Assembly: GCA_023423535.1 (NCBI GenBank)
Contig: JAFAFL010000006.1
Location: 1 to 64,000 of the forward strand
Source: Pseudomonadota bacterium
GTDB lineage: Bacteria; Myxococcota; Myxococcia; Myxococcales; Myxococcaceae
Direction of reading: 5' to 3'
Length of the DNA stretch: 64,000 nt
Positions within the stretch are counted from its first letter, which is position 1. Each line of letters starts with the position of its first letter. A model generated the notes under the pieces. The model worked only from the letters and a program-made list of their open reading frames with translations. It was not told where the DNA came from and did no database searches. Positions 1 through 8,646 of this stretch are shown here, one piece after another. The translations under genes and the position numbers were made by a program.

Positions 1-55
1 ATTCTTCGAGCGAGCCAAACCGATCTCCGATCCGAAAGAGATCGCGGCACTGTGA
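1..55 (+). CDS. C-terminal end of an unidentified protein (partial)
   Basis: An open frame runs from the window edge to a TGA at 53-55. It encodes about 17 residues ending in Asp-Pro-Lys-Glu-Ile-Ala-Ala-Leu, a plausible soluble C-terminus. The start and product lie outside the window, so no function can be given. It is called only because the codon use resembles the neighbours and the following gap holds no better explanation. Confidence 0.35.
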   Translation, partial: FFERAKPISDPKEIAAL

Positions 56-122
56 TCCTCGCTCGATCATCCGTCAACCACCTCACCTCGCGGGGGATGG
101 ATCCCATCCAAGGCGATCCTGT

Positions 123-554
123 TTAGAACCGGCCTTCCAACTCGAGGAAGAGCCCGCCGCGGCCAGCGCTCGCGCCGGGACTGGGGATGAGCGACAGCCG
201 GGGAGCTGAGTCGCTCTCGCGGTCGGCCTCCGCCCACAAGAGCCAGGCGATGCCGAGCACCGCGGCACCGGTCATCACCGTGGCGAAGCCGCCGGTCGAG
301 AGGTGCTCGGCGCGGCGGAGGCTCTTCGACTCGTCCGGCGTCAGCGCGCGGTCCCGAGGAAAGGAGCGCTCGCGCCATTCGCCCGCGACCCACAGCGCGG
401 CACCGGTCGCGGCGACGGCACCTCCGGTGATGCCCACCCAGCGCGCACGCTGACGAAGGGGCGAATCCGCCGGAGGCTCCGCCTCGGTGGGCGCCTGTGG
501 GACAGCAGGCGCCGCGGTGAGCAGCAGGCCGAGGAGCAGAGGGCCGCAAGTCAT
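123..554 (-). CDS. small envelope protein with signal peptide and two membrane helices
   Basis: 143 residues, starting at the ATG complementary to 552-554. The first 20 residues form a Leu/Ala-rich signal peptide ending near Pro-Ala-Val-Pro-Gln-Ala. A Gly/Ala-rich helix follows at about residues 38-55 and a second at about 90-108. Between them is a basic/acidic stretch containing a Leu-Thr-Pro-Asp-Glu motif. The tail is Ser/Gly/Leu-rich. No catalytic motif is visible, and I do not recognise the family. Genes of this shape are frequent in myxobacterial genomes next to kinases and transport genes. It is transcribed away from the next gene, sharing an 81-bp divergent gap. An upstream ATG 39 bases earlier is possible, but the signal peptide fits the chosen start. 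Confidence 0.6.
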   Translation of the reverse strand: MTCGPLLLGLLLTAAPAVPQAPTEAEPPADSPLRQRARWVGITGGAVAATGAALWVAGEWRERSFPRDRALTPDESKSLRRAEHLSTGGFATVMTGAAVLGIAWLLWAEADRESDSAPRLSLIPSPGASAGRGGLFLELEGRF

Positions 555-635
555 GGCAATGGCTCGCGGATTCGCACGTTGACGCTCGTGGTGCATCCGG
601 AGATGTTCCGGTTTAGAGAATATCCACGTCGCGCC

Positions 636-1304
636 ATGACCTTCCTCCCGGCACTTCTCGTTACCACCGTGCTCCAGAGCGCGCCGCACCCGAAGCTCGA
701 GGCGGTGCTCTCGGCGTTGGCCGCAGACGAGACGCGGCGGGAGTCCGTCTCCTGTTCCCTCGTCGAGCGCACGGTGCTCGATGAGCTCGACGGAAAGGGC
801 GCGCCGAAGGGAAAGCTCACCCGCGAGTTCTCGTTCGTGCAGTCGCCGAAGGGGCATCAACGCGCGCTGAAGGCGGAGAGCGTGGAAGGGGACGTGTCCC
901 GCCTCTTCCGGCAGCGGCCGAAAGACGAGAGTGAGAGGCCGCACCCCGGGCCGTTCCATCCTTCCGAGCGCGCGCATTACGAGTACCGGCTCGAGGCGGA
1001 GGAGGGTGCGAAGACCGGCGTGGTGCACTTCGAACCGAAGGAGCCGCACGACAAGCGCGCGAAGGGCAGGGCCACCGTTTCGCTCGAGTCGCCGAAGCTG
1101 CTGACGCTCGACGCCGAACCGTCGAAGTACCCGGTGTACCTGGATGCGCTGCGGATGCGGGTCCACTTCGAGAAGACGGCCTGCGGCCACATGCCGGTCC
1201 GGGTGACGGCGCAGGGGCACGGCAAGTTCCTCCTCATGCGCGCGCGGTTCCGGAGCGAGACCGAGCTGACCGGGCATTCGCCCGCGGGTGAAGGCGGACG
1301 CTGA
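636..1304 (+). CDS. secreted hypothetical protein
   Basis: 222 residues. The chosen ATG begins a short hydrophobic leader (Met-Thr-Phe-Leu-Pro-Ala-Leu-Leu-Val) with a probable cleavage after Gln-Ser-Ala. The mature part is charged and beta-rich. It has no membrane helix and no motif that I recognise. It reads like a periplasmic domain that could bind lipid or polysaccharide, but this is a guess from composition only. Its TGA overlaps the ATG of the next gene by one base (TGATG), so the two are probably translationally coupled with the PAP2-type phosphatase. An in-frame ATG at 603 would spoil the signal peptide. Confidence 0.6.
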   Translation: MTFLPALLVTTVLQSAPHPKLEAVLSALAADETRRESVSCSLVERTVLDELDGKGAPKGKLTREFSFVQSPKGHQRALKAESVEGDVSRLFRQRPKDESERPHPGPFHPSERAHYEYRLEAEEGAKTGVVHFEPKEPHDKRAKGRATVSLESPKLLTLDAEPSKYPVYLDALRMRVHFEKTACGHMPVRVTAQGHGKFLLMRARFRSETELTGHSPAGEGGR

Positions 1305-2230
1305 TGCGCGCACGCAGCGCCGTGTCGAGCCTCACTGCGCTGGGCGTGGTGGTGATGCTCTCGCTTCCGCAGGTCGCGCACGCGGAGGACGTGCAGCGGA
1401 CCCCGTTCCTCGGCGACGGCTACCGCTGGTCGGACCGCGACCTCTTCACCCGCATCGGGTTCGACCTGGTGGCCATCCCCGCGAACCTCCCGTCGTGGGA
1501 GCCGCTCGACTGGGTGCAGTTCGCCGGGTTCGGCGCGGCGGTGGGCGGGCTCATGTTCGCGGGCACGCCGAGCCCCGACGTTCGGCTCGATCGCTTCATC
1601 GCCCAGCGGCTCGACCGTCACCTGCCCGAGGTGTGGACGCCGGCGATGCAGGTCGTGCTCTGGGGCTCGGTGGGCGTGGGCGGACTGGGCGCGTGGGCGC
1701 TGGGTCACGCGATCGGCAACGAGACCCTCGCCGAGGGCGCGTCGCTGATGATCGAGTCGGTGGCGGTGGCGCAGGCGTACCACCTGACGCTGAAGCTCCT
1801 CATCGGACGCGAGGGCCCGATGCAGGGCAACGGAGAGGGGCGGGTGCTCGGGCCGTTGGCCTCGTTCGGGTTGCTGCCCGCTGGCACGCCGTCCGGACAT
1901 GCAGCCACGTTGTTCGCGGTCGCTGCCTCCGGGCTCGCCTACTTCGCGCCGCCGGTGTGGGTGCAGGTCGCGGGCTGGGGGCTGACGGGTTCGCTCATCG
2001 CCTTCCACGTCCTCGACCGGCGGCACTTCGTCTCCGAGTCGCTCTGGGGCGCGGCGCTGGGGGCCAGCGTGGGGACGTGGGTCGTGCGGCACCGCGCGTC
2101 GCTGCCGGCGGAAATGACGCCCGGCAGGGGAACAAGCGCCGGCGTCAATCGTTCGGGCGGCGCGGCGTGGGCGGTGATGCCGCTCGCTCTCCCGGGTGGC
2201 GGCGGGCTGGCGGCGAGCGGCCAGTTCTAG
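1304..2230 (+). CDS. PAP2-family membrane phosphatase
   Basis: 308 residues. An N-terminal signal peptide (ends Val-Ala-His-Ala) precedes several hydrophobic segments. The PAP2 signature is present in order: a Lys-x5-Arg-Glu-Gly-Pro element (motif 1), Pro-Ser-Gly-His at residues 196-199 (motif 2), and Asp-Arg-Arg-His-Phe-Val-Ser-Glu with His241 (motif 3), where Glu245 stands in the usual Asp position. This superfamily dephosphorylates lipid phosphates such as phosphatidic acid or undecaprenyl pyrophosphate at the membrane. The substrate here cannot be told. It is coupled to the preceding secreted protein by a one-base overlap. Position 2231 onward leads into the unrelated MarR/efflux operon. 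Confidence 0.82.
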   Translation: MRARSAVSSLTALGVVVMLSLPQVAHAEDVQRTPFLGDGYRWSDRDLFTRIGFDLVAIPANLPSWEPLDWVQFAGFGAAVGGLMFAGTPSPDVRLDRFIAQRLDRHLPEVWTPAMQVVLWGSVGVGGLGAWALGHAIGNETLAEGASLMIESVAVAQAYHLTLKLLIGREGPMQGNGEGRVLGPLASFGLLPAGTPSGHAATLFAVAASGLAYFAPPVWVQVAGWGLTGSLIAFHVLDRRHFVSESLWGAALGASVGTWVVRHRASLPAEMTPGRGTSAGVNRSGGAAWAVMPLALPGGGGLAASGQF

Positions 2231-2244
2231 CCGTGCAGAAGGTG

Positions 2245-2273
2245 TTGCGGCGGCAACGAAGGTCGCGTACCTA
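2245..2273 (+). promoter_or_regulatory. candidate promoter of the efflux operon
   Basis: The only relatively A/T-rich stretch in the 54-base gap before the MarR gene contains TTGCGG (2245-2250), 17 bases, then TACCTA (2268-2273). This is a loose sigma-70-like pair. A MarR-type repressor would be expected to bind here and control itself, but I see no clear palindrome that would serve as its operator. Confidence 0.22.
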
Positions 2274-2284
2274 GATAGTCCGTA

Positions 2285-2779
2285 ATGAAGAATATCTCGG
2301 CGCGGGTTGCCCAGGCGAGGGCCCGGCAACTCCTGGAGCTGATCAAGACCCTCGGTCGGCGCAACTCGCTCCGCGATCCGCTGGCGCACTCGGTGGAGGA
2401 GATGGGCTTCACGCCGCCGCAGATGCACGCCCTGTTGTGGGTGGGCGGCGACGGCCCGCTGACGATGGGCGAGATCGCGCGGCGCGTGGGCGTGACGGAG
2501 AAGACCATCACCGGGATCGTCGATCGGCTGGAGGCGCGCGGGCTCGTGCAGCGCGAGCGCGATGCGCAGGACCGCCGCGTGGTCCGCGTCCGCGCCACCG
2601 CCGAGGGCCTTCGCACGCACGACGAGATGGCGGCGCAGGTCCAGGCGCGGATGGCGGAGTTCATGTCCTTTCTGCCGGACGAGGATTCGGCGGCCCTTGT
2701 GGGAATCGTTCAGCGCCTGGTGGCGCGACTCGAGAGCGGCGATGCCGCAACGAACGCACGGAAGAAGGTGGAGGAATGA
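2285..2779 (+). CDS. MarR-family transcriptional regulator
   Basis: 164 residues, the usual size for MarR dimers. The winged helix-turn-helix spans about residues 55-115. It has a recognisable Met-Gly-Glu-Ile-Ala-Arg-Arg-Val-Gly-Val-Thr-Glu helix-turn-helix and a wing with Asp-Ala-Gln-Asp-Arg-Arg. The N- and C-terminal helices would form the dimer interface. It is the first gene of an operon with a TolC-type channel, a periplasmic adaptor and an RND pump, and its stop codon overlaps the TolC start by four bases. By analogy it is probably a ligand-released local repressor of the pump. The ligand is unknown. Confidence 0.88.
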   Translation: MKNISARVAQARARQLLELIKTLGRRNSLRDPLAHSVEEMGFTPPQMHALLWVGGDGPLTMGEIARRVGVTEKTITGIVDRLEARGLVQRERDAQDRRVVRVRATAEGLRTHDEMAAQVQARMAEFMSFLPDEDSAALVGIVQRLVARLESGDAATNARKKVEE

Positions 2780-4239
2780 TGCGCGCAGCAAGGAAGGCCG
2801 CGCTGGCGGCGGTGGCTCTCACGGTGGTGCCCGGCGCGGCGCTCGCGCAGGCCGGCTCGAACACGCAGCCCGCCCCGGCAGCGCAGACGGCGCAGCAGAC
2901 GTCGGGGCTGCCGGTGCTCACGCTCGACGAGGCGCTGAAGCAGGCCTCCGAGCGGAACCTCGATCTGCAGGCGGCGCAGGCGCGGCTGGATCAGGCGAAG
3001 ACCGCGAGCCGCAAGGTGTGGGCGAACTACCTCCCGCAGCTCTCCGTGGGCGGCTCGTACAACTGGAACAGCTCCGACGCGAAGCTGGTGATGCCCACCG
3101 GGTACTACATCCGGGACGTGGGCGCGCCGCAGGGGCCCCCGTTCGATCCGACGCGTGAGCCGGGGCTCGACAACCCGCCGGGCGCGCAGACGTCGCTGGT
3201 CCAGGTGCCGTCGGACGTGATCGAGCTCGAGGTTCAGCGCAAGCACCAGCTCGGCGCGCAGATCCAGCTGAGCCAGGCGCTCCTCGCGCCCGCGCTGTGG
3301 CCCGCGATCGACCAGGCCTACCTCTCCGCCGAGCTCGCCGAGCTCAACGTGGAGAACGCGCGCCGCGAGATCCTCTTCGGCGTGGTGCAGCTCTATTACG
3401 GGGCCGAGGCGCTGCGAGAGGCGATCGGCGTGCAGGAGCGGCTGCTCGAGTCGAACCTCGCGCACGAGAAGGACGCGCAGCTGAAGTTCCAGCAGGGCGT
3501 GGTCCCGCGGGTGGCGCTGCTGCGCGCGCAGATCGAGCGGGCCCGCACCGAGCAGGACGTGCTGCGGACGAAGAACAGCTACCGCGCTTCGCTGAGCAGC
3601 CTCGCCACGCTGCTCGACCGTGAGCCGGACTTCGAGGTGGGCCGTCCCGCCGCGCCCGCGCTGCCGGGCACTGCCGAGTCGCTGGAGGCGGAGGCGCTGG
3701 AGAAGCGGCCGGACCTGCAGGCGGCGCGCAAGAACGTGCAGCTCGCGGAGAAGGGCCGGACGGGGACGCTGTACCGCTACCTTCCGTCGATCGGGCTCAC
3801 CGCGCGGTACTCGCTGTCGAACACGGCGGGCTTCACCGGTGACTACGGCATCTTCACCGCGGGCGTGGGCCTCAACTGGGTGCTCTGGGACGGCGGCCTG
3901 CGCGAGGCGGAGCTGCGCGAGGCGAACGCGCGGATCGTCCAGTCGAAGGCGGAGGCCCGGGCGGCGGAGAACCGCGTGCGCGACGAGCTTCGTCGGGCGC
4001 AGCTCGAGCTGGAGAGCGCGGAGGCCAACCGCGTGAAGGCGGACGAGCAGGCTCGGCTGGCGGTCGAGAATGCGGAGCTGGTCCAGAAGAGTTTCGAGGC
4101 CGGTGTGGCGACCTATCTGGAGGTCACCGACGCGAACGTGGCGCGGCGGTCGGCCGAGCTGTCGCGCGTCAACGAGCAGCTCAACGCGGAGCTCGCCGCG
4201 CTGCGGCTGGCGCGCGCTGCCGGAATCTTCAACCCGTAA
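2776..4239 (+). CDS. TolC-family outer-membrane efflux protein
   Basis: 487 residues, starting at the ATG at 2776 that overlaps the MarR stop (ATGA) and follows a GGAGGA ribosome-binding site. A signal peptide ends at Ala-Leu-Ala-Gln. The rest shows the two OEP repeats, with long Gln/Glu/Ala/Arg-rich coiled-coil helices around residues 45-230 and 300-480. The Leu-Thr-Leu-Asp-Glu-Ala-Leu start and the Tyr-Leu-Glu-Val-Thr-Asp-Ala motif near the C-terminus are both typical of TolC/NodT proteins. A Pro/Gly-rich insertion between strands (about residues 105-150) is longer than usual. It forms the outer-membrane exit duct of the pump encoded by the next two genes. Confidence 0.92.
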   Translation: MMRAARKAALAAVALTVVPGAALAQAGSNTQPAPAAQTAQQTSGLPVLTLDEALKQASERNLDLQAAQARLDQAKTASRKVWANYLPQLSVGGSYNWNSSDAKLVMPTGYYIRDVGAPQGPPFDPTREPGLDNPPGAQTSLVQVPSDVIELEVQRKHQLGAQIQLSQALLAPALWPAIDQAYLSAELAELNVENARREILFGVVQLYYGAEALREAIGVQERLLESNLAHEKDAQLKFQQGVVPRVALLRAQIERARTEQDVLRTKNSYRASLSSLATLLDREPDFEVGRPAAPALPGTAESLEAEALEKRPDLQAARKNVQLAEKGRTGTLYRYLPSIGLTARYSLSNTAGFTGDYGIFTAGVGLNWVLWDGGLREAELREANARIVQSKAEARAAENRVRDELRRAQLELESAEANRVKADEQARLAVENAELVQKSFEAGVATYLEVTDANVARRSAELSRVNEQLNAELAALRLARAAGIFNP

Positions 4240-4267
4240 CCCCGTGAACCCCATGAGGACCCACCCG

Positions 4268-5425
4268 ATGTCGCAGCAGACTGGCCGTAACGTTTCGAAG
4301 AAGTGGGCACTCGCGGTGGCCCTCGGGGGCGCGGTTGCGCTGGGCGGGTGCAAGGGCGGTGAGGCCTCCGCGGAGGCTTCGGGCGCGAAGAGCGCGGCGG
4401 ACGCTCCGCTGGCGGCGCGCACCGTGAGGGTGGCGAAGGTCGAGCGCGGCGACGTGGTGGAGAGCGTCTCGCTGGTGGGCGAGCTGCAGGGCGTGGAGGA
4501 GGTCCGCGTGTACGCGCAGGTCTCCGACCGCATCCGCACGCTCGCGGTGCGCGAGGGCGACGTGGTGAAGCAGGGCGACCTGCTGGCCACGGTGACCGCG
4601 GACCTCATGGCGCAGGGCGTGAACCAGGCGCAGGCAGGGCTCGAGGCGGCGATCGCCAACCGCGACGCGGCGGAGGACAACGTGCGGCGGCTGCGCGCGC
4701 TGGCGCAGGCGGGCAGCATCTCGCAGCAGCAGCTGGAGAACGCGGAGTCGCAGGCGAAGGCAGCGGCCGCGCAGGTGCGTCAGGCCACCGCGGGCGTGGG
4801 CACCGCTTCGGCGCAGAAGGACCGGACGACGATCCGCAGCCCGATCAGCGGGGTGGTGTCGCAGATCACCGTGAAGGCCGGCGACATGGCGATGCCCTCG
4901 ATGCCGATCATGACGGTGGTGAAGAGCGAGCGGATGAAGGTCGTGCTGCGCGCGCCGGAGCGGGACTTCTTCCGCGTCGCGCCGGGCATGACGGTCAACG
5001 TGTCGCCGCTCGCGCAGCCGAACCAGAAGGTGGAGGCGAAGGTCACGCTGAAGGGCCCGGTGGTGGACCGGCAGACGCGCACCGGCCTCGTCGAGGTCGA
5101 GCTCGACAACAAGGACGGAACCCTGGTCAGCGGCGCCGCGGTGCGCGCGGTGATCGAACTGGAGCGCCACCCGAACGTGGTGCTCGTCCCCTCCGAGGCC
5201 ATCCTCATGACCGGCGACACCGAGCGGACCGGCCTTGCGTTCGCCTTCGTCTCCGACGGTGAGAAGGCGCACCGGCGCGAGGTGAAGGTCGGCCGGCGGC
5301 AGGTGGACCAGCTGGAGATCGTCTCCGGACTCGAGGCGGGCGAGGCGCTGGTGGTGCAGGGCGCGCACCTGCTCCGCGACAAGAACCCCATCCGGTTGGC
5401 CGACGCGATTGAGAAGAAGGGTTAG
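4268..5425 (+). CDS. RND efflux periplasmic adaptor lipoprotein (HlyD/MFP family)
   Basis: 385 residues. The ATG at 4268 is preferred over one at 4253 because a GAGGA lies seven bases upstream of it. The leader ends in a lipobox (Leu-Gly-Gly-Cys), so the protein should be anchored by lipid to the inner membrane. Order: beta-barrel/lipoyl start near residue 60 (Gly-Asp-Val-Val), an alpha-hairpin rich in Ala/Gln/Asn (about 120-170), the second lipoyl half (Ile-Arg-Ser-Pro-Ile-Ser-Gly-Val-Val), then the beta-barrel and membrane-proximal domains. It bridges the RND pump to the TolC channel. The pump gene starts four bases after its stop. Confidence 0.93.
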   Translation: MSQQTGRNVSKKWALAVALGGAVALGGCKGGEASAEASGAKSAADAPLAARTVRVAKVERGDVVESVSLVGELQGVEEVRVYAQVSDRIRTLAVREGDVVKQGDLLATVTADLMAQGVNQAQAGLEAAIANRDAAEDNVRRLRALAQAGSISQQQLENAESQAKAAAAQVRQATAGVGTASAQKDRTTIRSPISGVVSQITVKAGDMAMPSMPIMTVVKSERMKVVLRAPERDFFRVAPGMTVNVSPLAQPNQKVEAKVTLKGPVVDRQTRTGLVEVELDNKDGTLVSGAAVRAVIELERHPNVVLVPSEAILMTGDTERTGLAFAFVSDGEKAHRREVKVGRRQVDQLEIVSGLEAGEALVVQGAHLLRDKNPIRLADAIEKKG

Positions 5426-5428
5426 GCG

Positions 5429-8400
5429 ATGAAGATCACGGAGCTGTCGGTACGCCGCCCGGTGACGGGCGTGATGGTCTTTCTCTGCCTCACGCTGCTC
5501 GGCCTGTTCACGTTCAGCCGGCTGAAGCTGGACATGCTGCCGAACATCGAGTTCCCGATCGTCGCGGTGATCGCGACGTATCCGGGCGCGGGTCCGGACG
5601 CTGTGGAGCAGCTCGTCACCCGCCCGCTCGAGGAGGCCATGTCCTCGGTGCAGAACGTGGAGAAGATCAACTCCACCTCGAACCAGGGGAGCGCCACGCT
5701 GCTGGTGGAGTTCGCCTGGGGCACGGACATGAAGCAGGCGGAGGCGGACGTCCGGAAGAACATGGAGGTCTTCGCGCTGGAGCGGCTGCCGGACGACGTG
5801 CCGCGCCCGCTGACCTTCGCGTTCGATCCTTCGCTGCAGCCGGTGGTCTTCCTCACCGTCAACGCACCCGGCGGCGCGGAGGCGGTGCGCAAGCTCGCCG
5901 AGGACGAGGTGGAGCCGTTCCTCTCGCGCATCGCCGGCGTGGCGGCGGCAGAGGTCATCGGCGGGACGAAGCGCGAGATCCAGGTCCGGCTGCAGCCAGA
6001 GTGGCTGGAGGCCTACGGCGTGCCCGCGTCGCAGATCGTCGGCGCGCTGCGCGGCGCAAACCTCGTCATCCCGGGTGGCCGGCTCGACCAGGGCAAGCAG
6101 GAGTTCAACATCTCCACCCGCGCCGAGTTCACCTCCGTGGAGCAGGTGCGCGAGGTGGTGGTGGGGCAGAAGGGCGGCGTGCCGGTCCTCCTGCGCGACG
6201 TGGCGGAGGTGAACGACGCGTTCGAGGAGCAGATCGCGATCGTGCGCGCGGACGGCCAGCACGCGGTGATGATGGCGGTGCGCAAGCAGTCGGATGCGAA
6301 CACCGTCCAGGTCGCGCGGCGGGTGATGGCCGAGCTGAAGGGCCTCGAGAAGCGGCTGCCCGAGGGCTCGTCGATCACCACCGTGTTCGATCAGGGCGAG
6401 CCGATCACCCGCGCGCTCTCCAACCTGTCGGACAGCGCGATCATGGCGATCTTCCTCACCGCGCTGGTGCTGCTCGCGTTCCTGCGCTCGTGGCGGACGG
6501 CGTCGATCGTGCTGGTGAGCATCCCGCTCTCGCTGCTCGTCACCTTCGCGGTGATGGATTCGCAGGGCGTGACGATGAACATCATCTCCATGGCCGGGCT
6601 CGCGCTCGCGGTCGGCATGCTCGTGGACAACTCGATCGTGGTCCTCGAGAACATCTTCAACAAGCTCAACGAGGGGAAGGACCCGAAGACCGCCGCCATC
6701 GAGGGCACGGTGGAGATGGCGATGCCGATCACCGCGTCCACGCTGACGACGGTGGCGGTGTTCGCGCCGATCCTCTTCGTGCCCGGGCTCGCAGGTCAGC
6801 TCTTCCGCGACATGAGCCTCACCATCTGCATCTCGCTGCTCGCGTCGCTGCTGGTGGCGCTGACGCTGGTACCGCTGATGGCGTCCCTGATGATCCGGAC
6901 GCTGGGCCAGAACGCCTTCGAGCGCTTCGTGGGCCGGCTCACCTTCTGGGTGGACCCGCTGGCGGGGAAGTACGGCAACTTCCTCGGCCGCGCGCTGCAC
7001 CACCGGAAGAAGATCTTCGCCGGCGCGATCCTCGTGTTCGTGGGCAGCATGGCGCTCGTCCCCACCCTCGGCGTGGACTTCATGCCGCAGACGGACGACG
7101 GGCGGCTGCAGTTCTCGGTGAAGGCGGCGCCGGGCAGCGCGCTCGGCGCGACGGACGAGCTCTTCAAGGGAGTGGAGGAGATCATCCGCCAGGAGGTGCC
7201 GGAAGCTCAGGTCATCGTCTCGCAGTTCGGCGGCGGCGAGGGCTTCGCGGCGCTGTTCGGCCAGAACTCCTACACCGGCAGCGTGCAGATAAGGCTCCCG
7301 CCGAAGAGCCAGCGTGCGCGCGGGCAGCAGGAGATCCGCGACACCCTGCTCGAGCAGTTCAAGGACCTGCCGGGCCTCTCCATCGAGGCGCAGACCGCGG
7401 GCTTCGGCGGCGCGGGCGGCGACATCGTGGTGAAGGTCTTCGGCGAGGATCTCTCCACCACGCGCGCCTACGGTGAGCGGCTGAAGAGCCGGCTTGAGAC
7501 CGTGCCCGGCGCGGCGTCGGTGGTGTTCTCCATGGAGAGCGGGAGGCCGGAGCTGCAGGTGGAGCTCGACCGTGAGCAGATCCGCGTGCTCGGGCTGACG
7601 CCGGCGGACGTGTCCTCCACCATCTCCACCTACTTCCTCGGGACCACCGCAACGATGTACCGGGAGAAGGGCGACGAGTACGCGATCAACGTGCGCGCGC
7701 CGGTGGAGGTCCGCGAGGACATCTCGCGGCTGCGGGCGCTGCCCATCGTCACGCCGCGCGGGATGACGGTGCCGCTGGAGACTGTGGCGAAGATCGAGCA
7801 GGGCCTCGGTCCCACGGCGATCAACCGCGAGAACCAGCGCCGCATCGCGACCATCGCCATCACCTCCGGCAAGGTGCCGCTGGGGACGCTGATGGAGCGG
7901 GTGAACAGCGCCATCGACGAGGTCGGCAGCGAGACCGGCATCACCACCACGGTGGCGGGAAGCGCGGAGGATCTGCAGGAGTCGTTCGCCGCGCTGGGCC
8001 TCGCGTTCATCGTCGCGGTGCTGCTCGTGTACATGGTGATGGCGAGCCAGTTCGAGTCGCTGCTCGAGCCCTTCGTCATCCTCTTCTCGGTGCCGCTGGC
8101 GCTCGCGGGCGTGGTCCTGGCGCTGGCGATCAGCGGGACGACGCTGCAGGTCACCGCGCTGATCGGCCTCATCCTGTTGGCCGGCGTGGTGGTGAATAAC
8201 GGCATCGTGCTCATCGACGTGCTCAAGCACCGCCGCGAGCAGGGGATGGATCTCATCGAGGCCGCCCAGGAGGCCGCGCGCAGCCGTCTGCGGCCCATCC
8301 TCATGACCTCGCTGACGACGATCCTCGGCATGATCCCGCTGGCGTTCGAGATCGGCGACGGCTCGGAGATGTGGGCGCCCATGGCCCGCGCGGTGATCGG

Positions 8401-8599
8401 CGGCATGATCGTCTCCACCTTCCTCACGCTGCTCGTCATCCCCGCCGGCTACGTGTCGCTGGCCGGTTGGAGCGACAAGCGGCGCGGCAAGAAGGAGCAG
8501 AAGCGGCTCGCGAAGGCCTCTGCGGCGCGTCCGCATCAGGGAGAGGACGAGCGTCCGAGGGTCGCCGCCATCGAGGGCGTGCCCGGCGCCGGGAGCTGA
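5429..8599 (+). CDS. RND-family multidrug efflux transporter (AcrB/MdtB type)
   Basis: 1056 residues, the normal size for HAE1-type pumps. The first transmembrane helix is followed by the conserved Pro-Gly-Ala-Gly-Pro-Asp-Ala-Val-Glu segment of the porter domain. Ten further helices cluster around residues 340-540 and 865-1030, separated by the second large periplasmic loop. The helix-4 segment Gly-Met-Leu-Val-Asp-Asn-Ser-Ile-Val-Val carries the proton-relay Asp. The C-terminus is basic and cytoplasmic. It is proton-driven and exports amphiphilic compounds through the adaptor and channel encoded just upstream. The substrate cannot be predicted. The operon order MarR, channel, adaptor, pump argues for inducible drug or metabolite export. 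Confidence 0.95.
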   Translation: MKITELSVRRPVTGVMVFLCLTLLGLFTFSRLKLDMLPNIEFPIVAVIATYPGAGPDAVEQLVTRPLEEAMSSVQNVEKINSTSNQGSATLLVEFAWGTDMKQAEADVRKNMEVFALERLPDDVPRPLTFAFDPSLQPVVFLTVNAPGGAEAVRKLAEDEVEPFLSRIAGVAAAEVIGGTKREIQVRLQPEWLEAYGVPASQIVGALRGANLVIPGGRLDQGKQEFNISTRAEFTSVEQVREVVVGQKGGVPVLLRDVAEVNDAFEEQIAIVRADGQHAVMMAVRKQSDANTVQVARRVMAELKGLEKRLPEGSSITTVFDQGEPITRALSNLSDSAIMAIFLTALVLLAFLRSWRTASIVLVSIPLSLLVTFAVMDSQGVTMNIISMAGLALAVGMLVDNSIVVLENIFNKLNEGKDPKTAAIEGTVEMAMPITASTLTTVAVFAPILFVPGLAGQLFRDMSLTICISLLASLLVALTLVPLMASLMIRTLGQNAFERFVGRLTFWVDPLAGKYGNFLGRALHHRKKIFAGAILVFVGSMALVPTLGVDFMPQTDDGRLQFSVKAAPGSALGATDELFKGVEEIIRQEVPEAQVIVSQFGGGEGFAALFGQNSYTGSVQIRLPPKSQRARGQQEIRDTLLEQFKDLPGLSIEAQTAGFGGAGGDIVVKVFGEDLSTTRAYGERLKSRLETVPGAASVVFSMESGRPELQVELDREQIRVLGLTPADVSSTISTYFLGTTATMYREKGDEYAINVRAPVEVREDISRLRALPIVTPRGMTVPLETVAKIEQGLGPTAINRENQRRIATIAITSGKVPLGTLMERVNSAIDEVGSETGITTTVAGSAEDLQESFAALGLAFIVAVLLVYMVMASQFESLLEPFVILFSVPLALAGVVLALAISGTTLQVTALIGLILLAGVVVNNGIVLIDVLKHRREQGMDLIEAAQEAARSRLRPILMTSLTTILGMIPLAFEIGDGSEMWAPMARAVIGGMIVSTFLTLLVIPAGYVSLAGWSDKRRGKKEQKRLAKASAARPHQGEDERPRVAAIEGVPGAGS

Positions 8600-8646
8600 G
8601 AGCGTCAGGCAGGAAAGATCCGCCTTCCCGTGGCATGGAGAGGGAG

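Noticed and set aside
4229..8536. 1435-residue minus-strand open frame opposite the RND operon
   Set aside because: It is His/Arg/Asp-rich with no domain pattern and lies exactly opposite well-conserved adaptor and pump genes. Such frames are expected in high-GC DNA.
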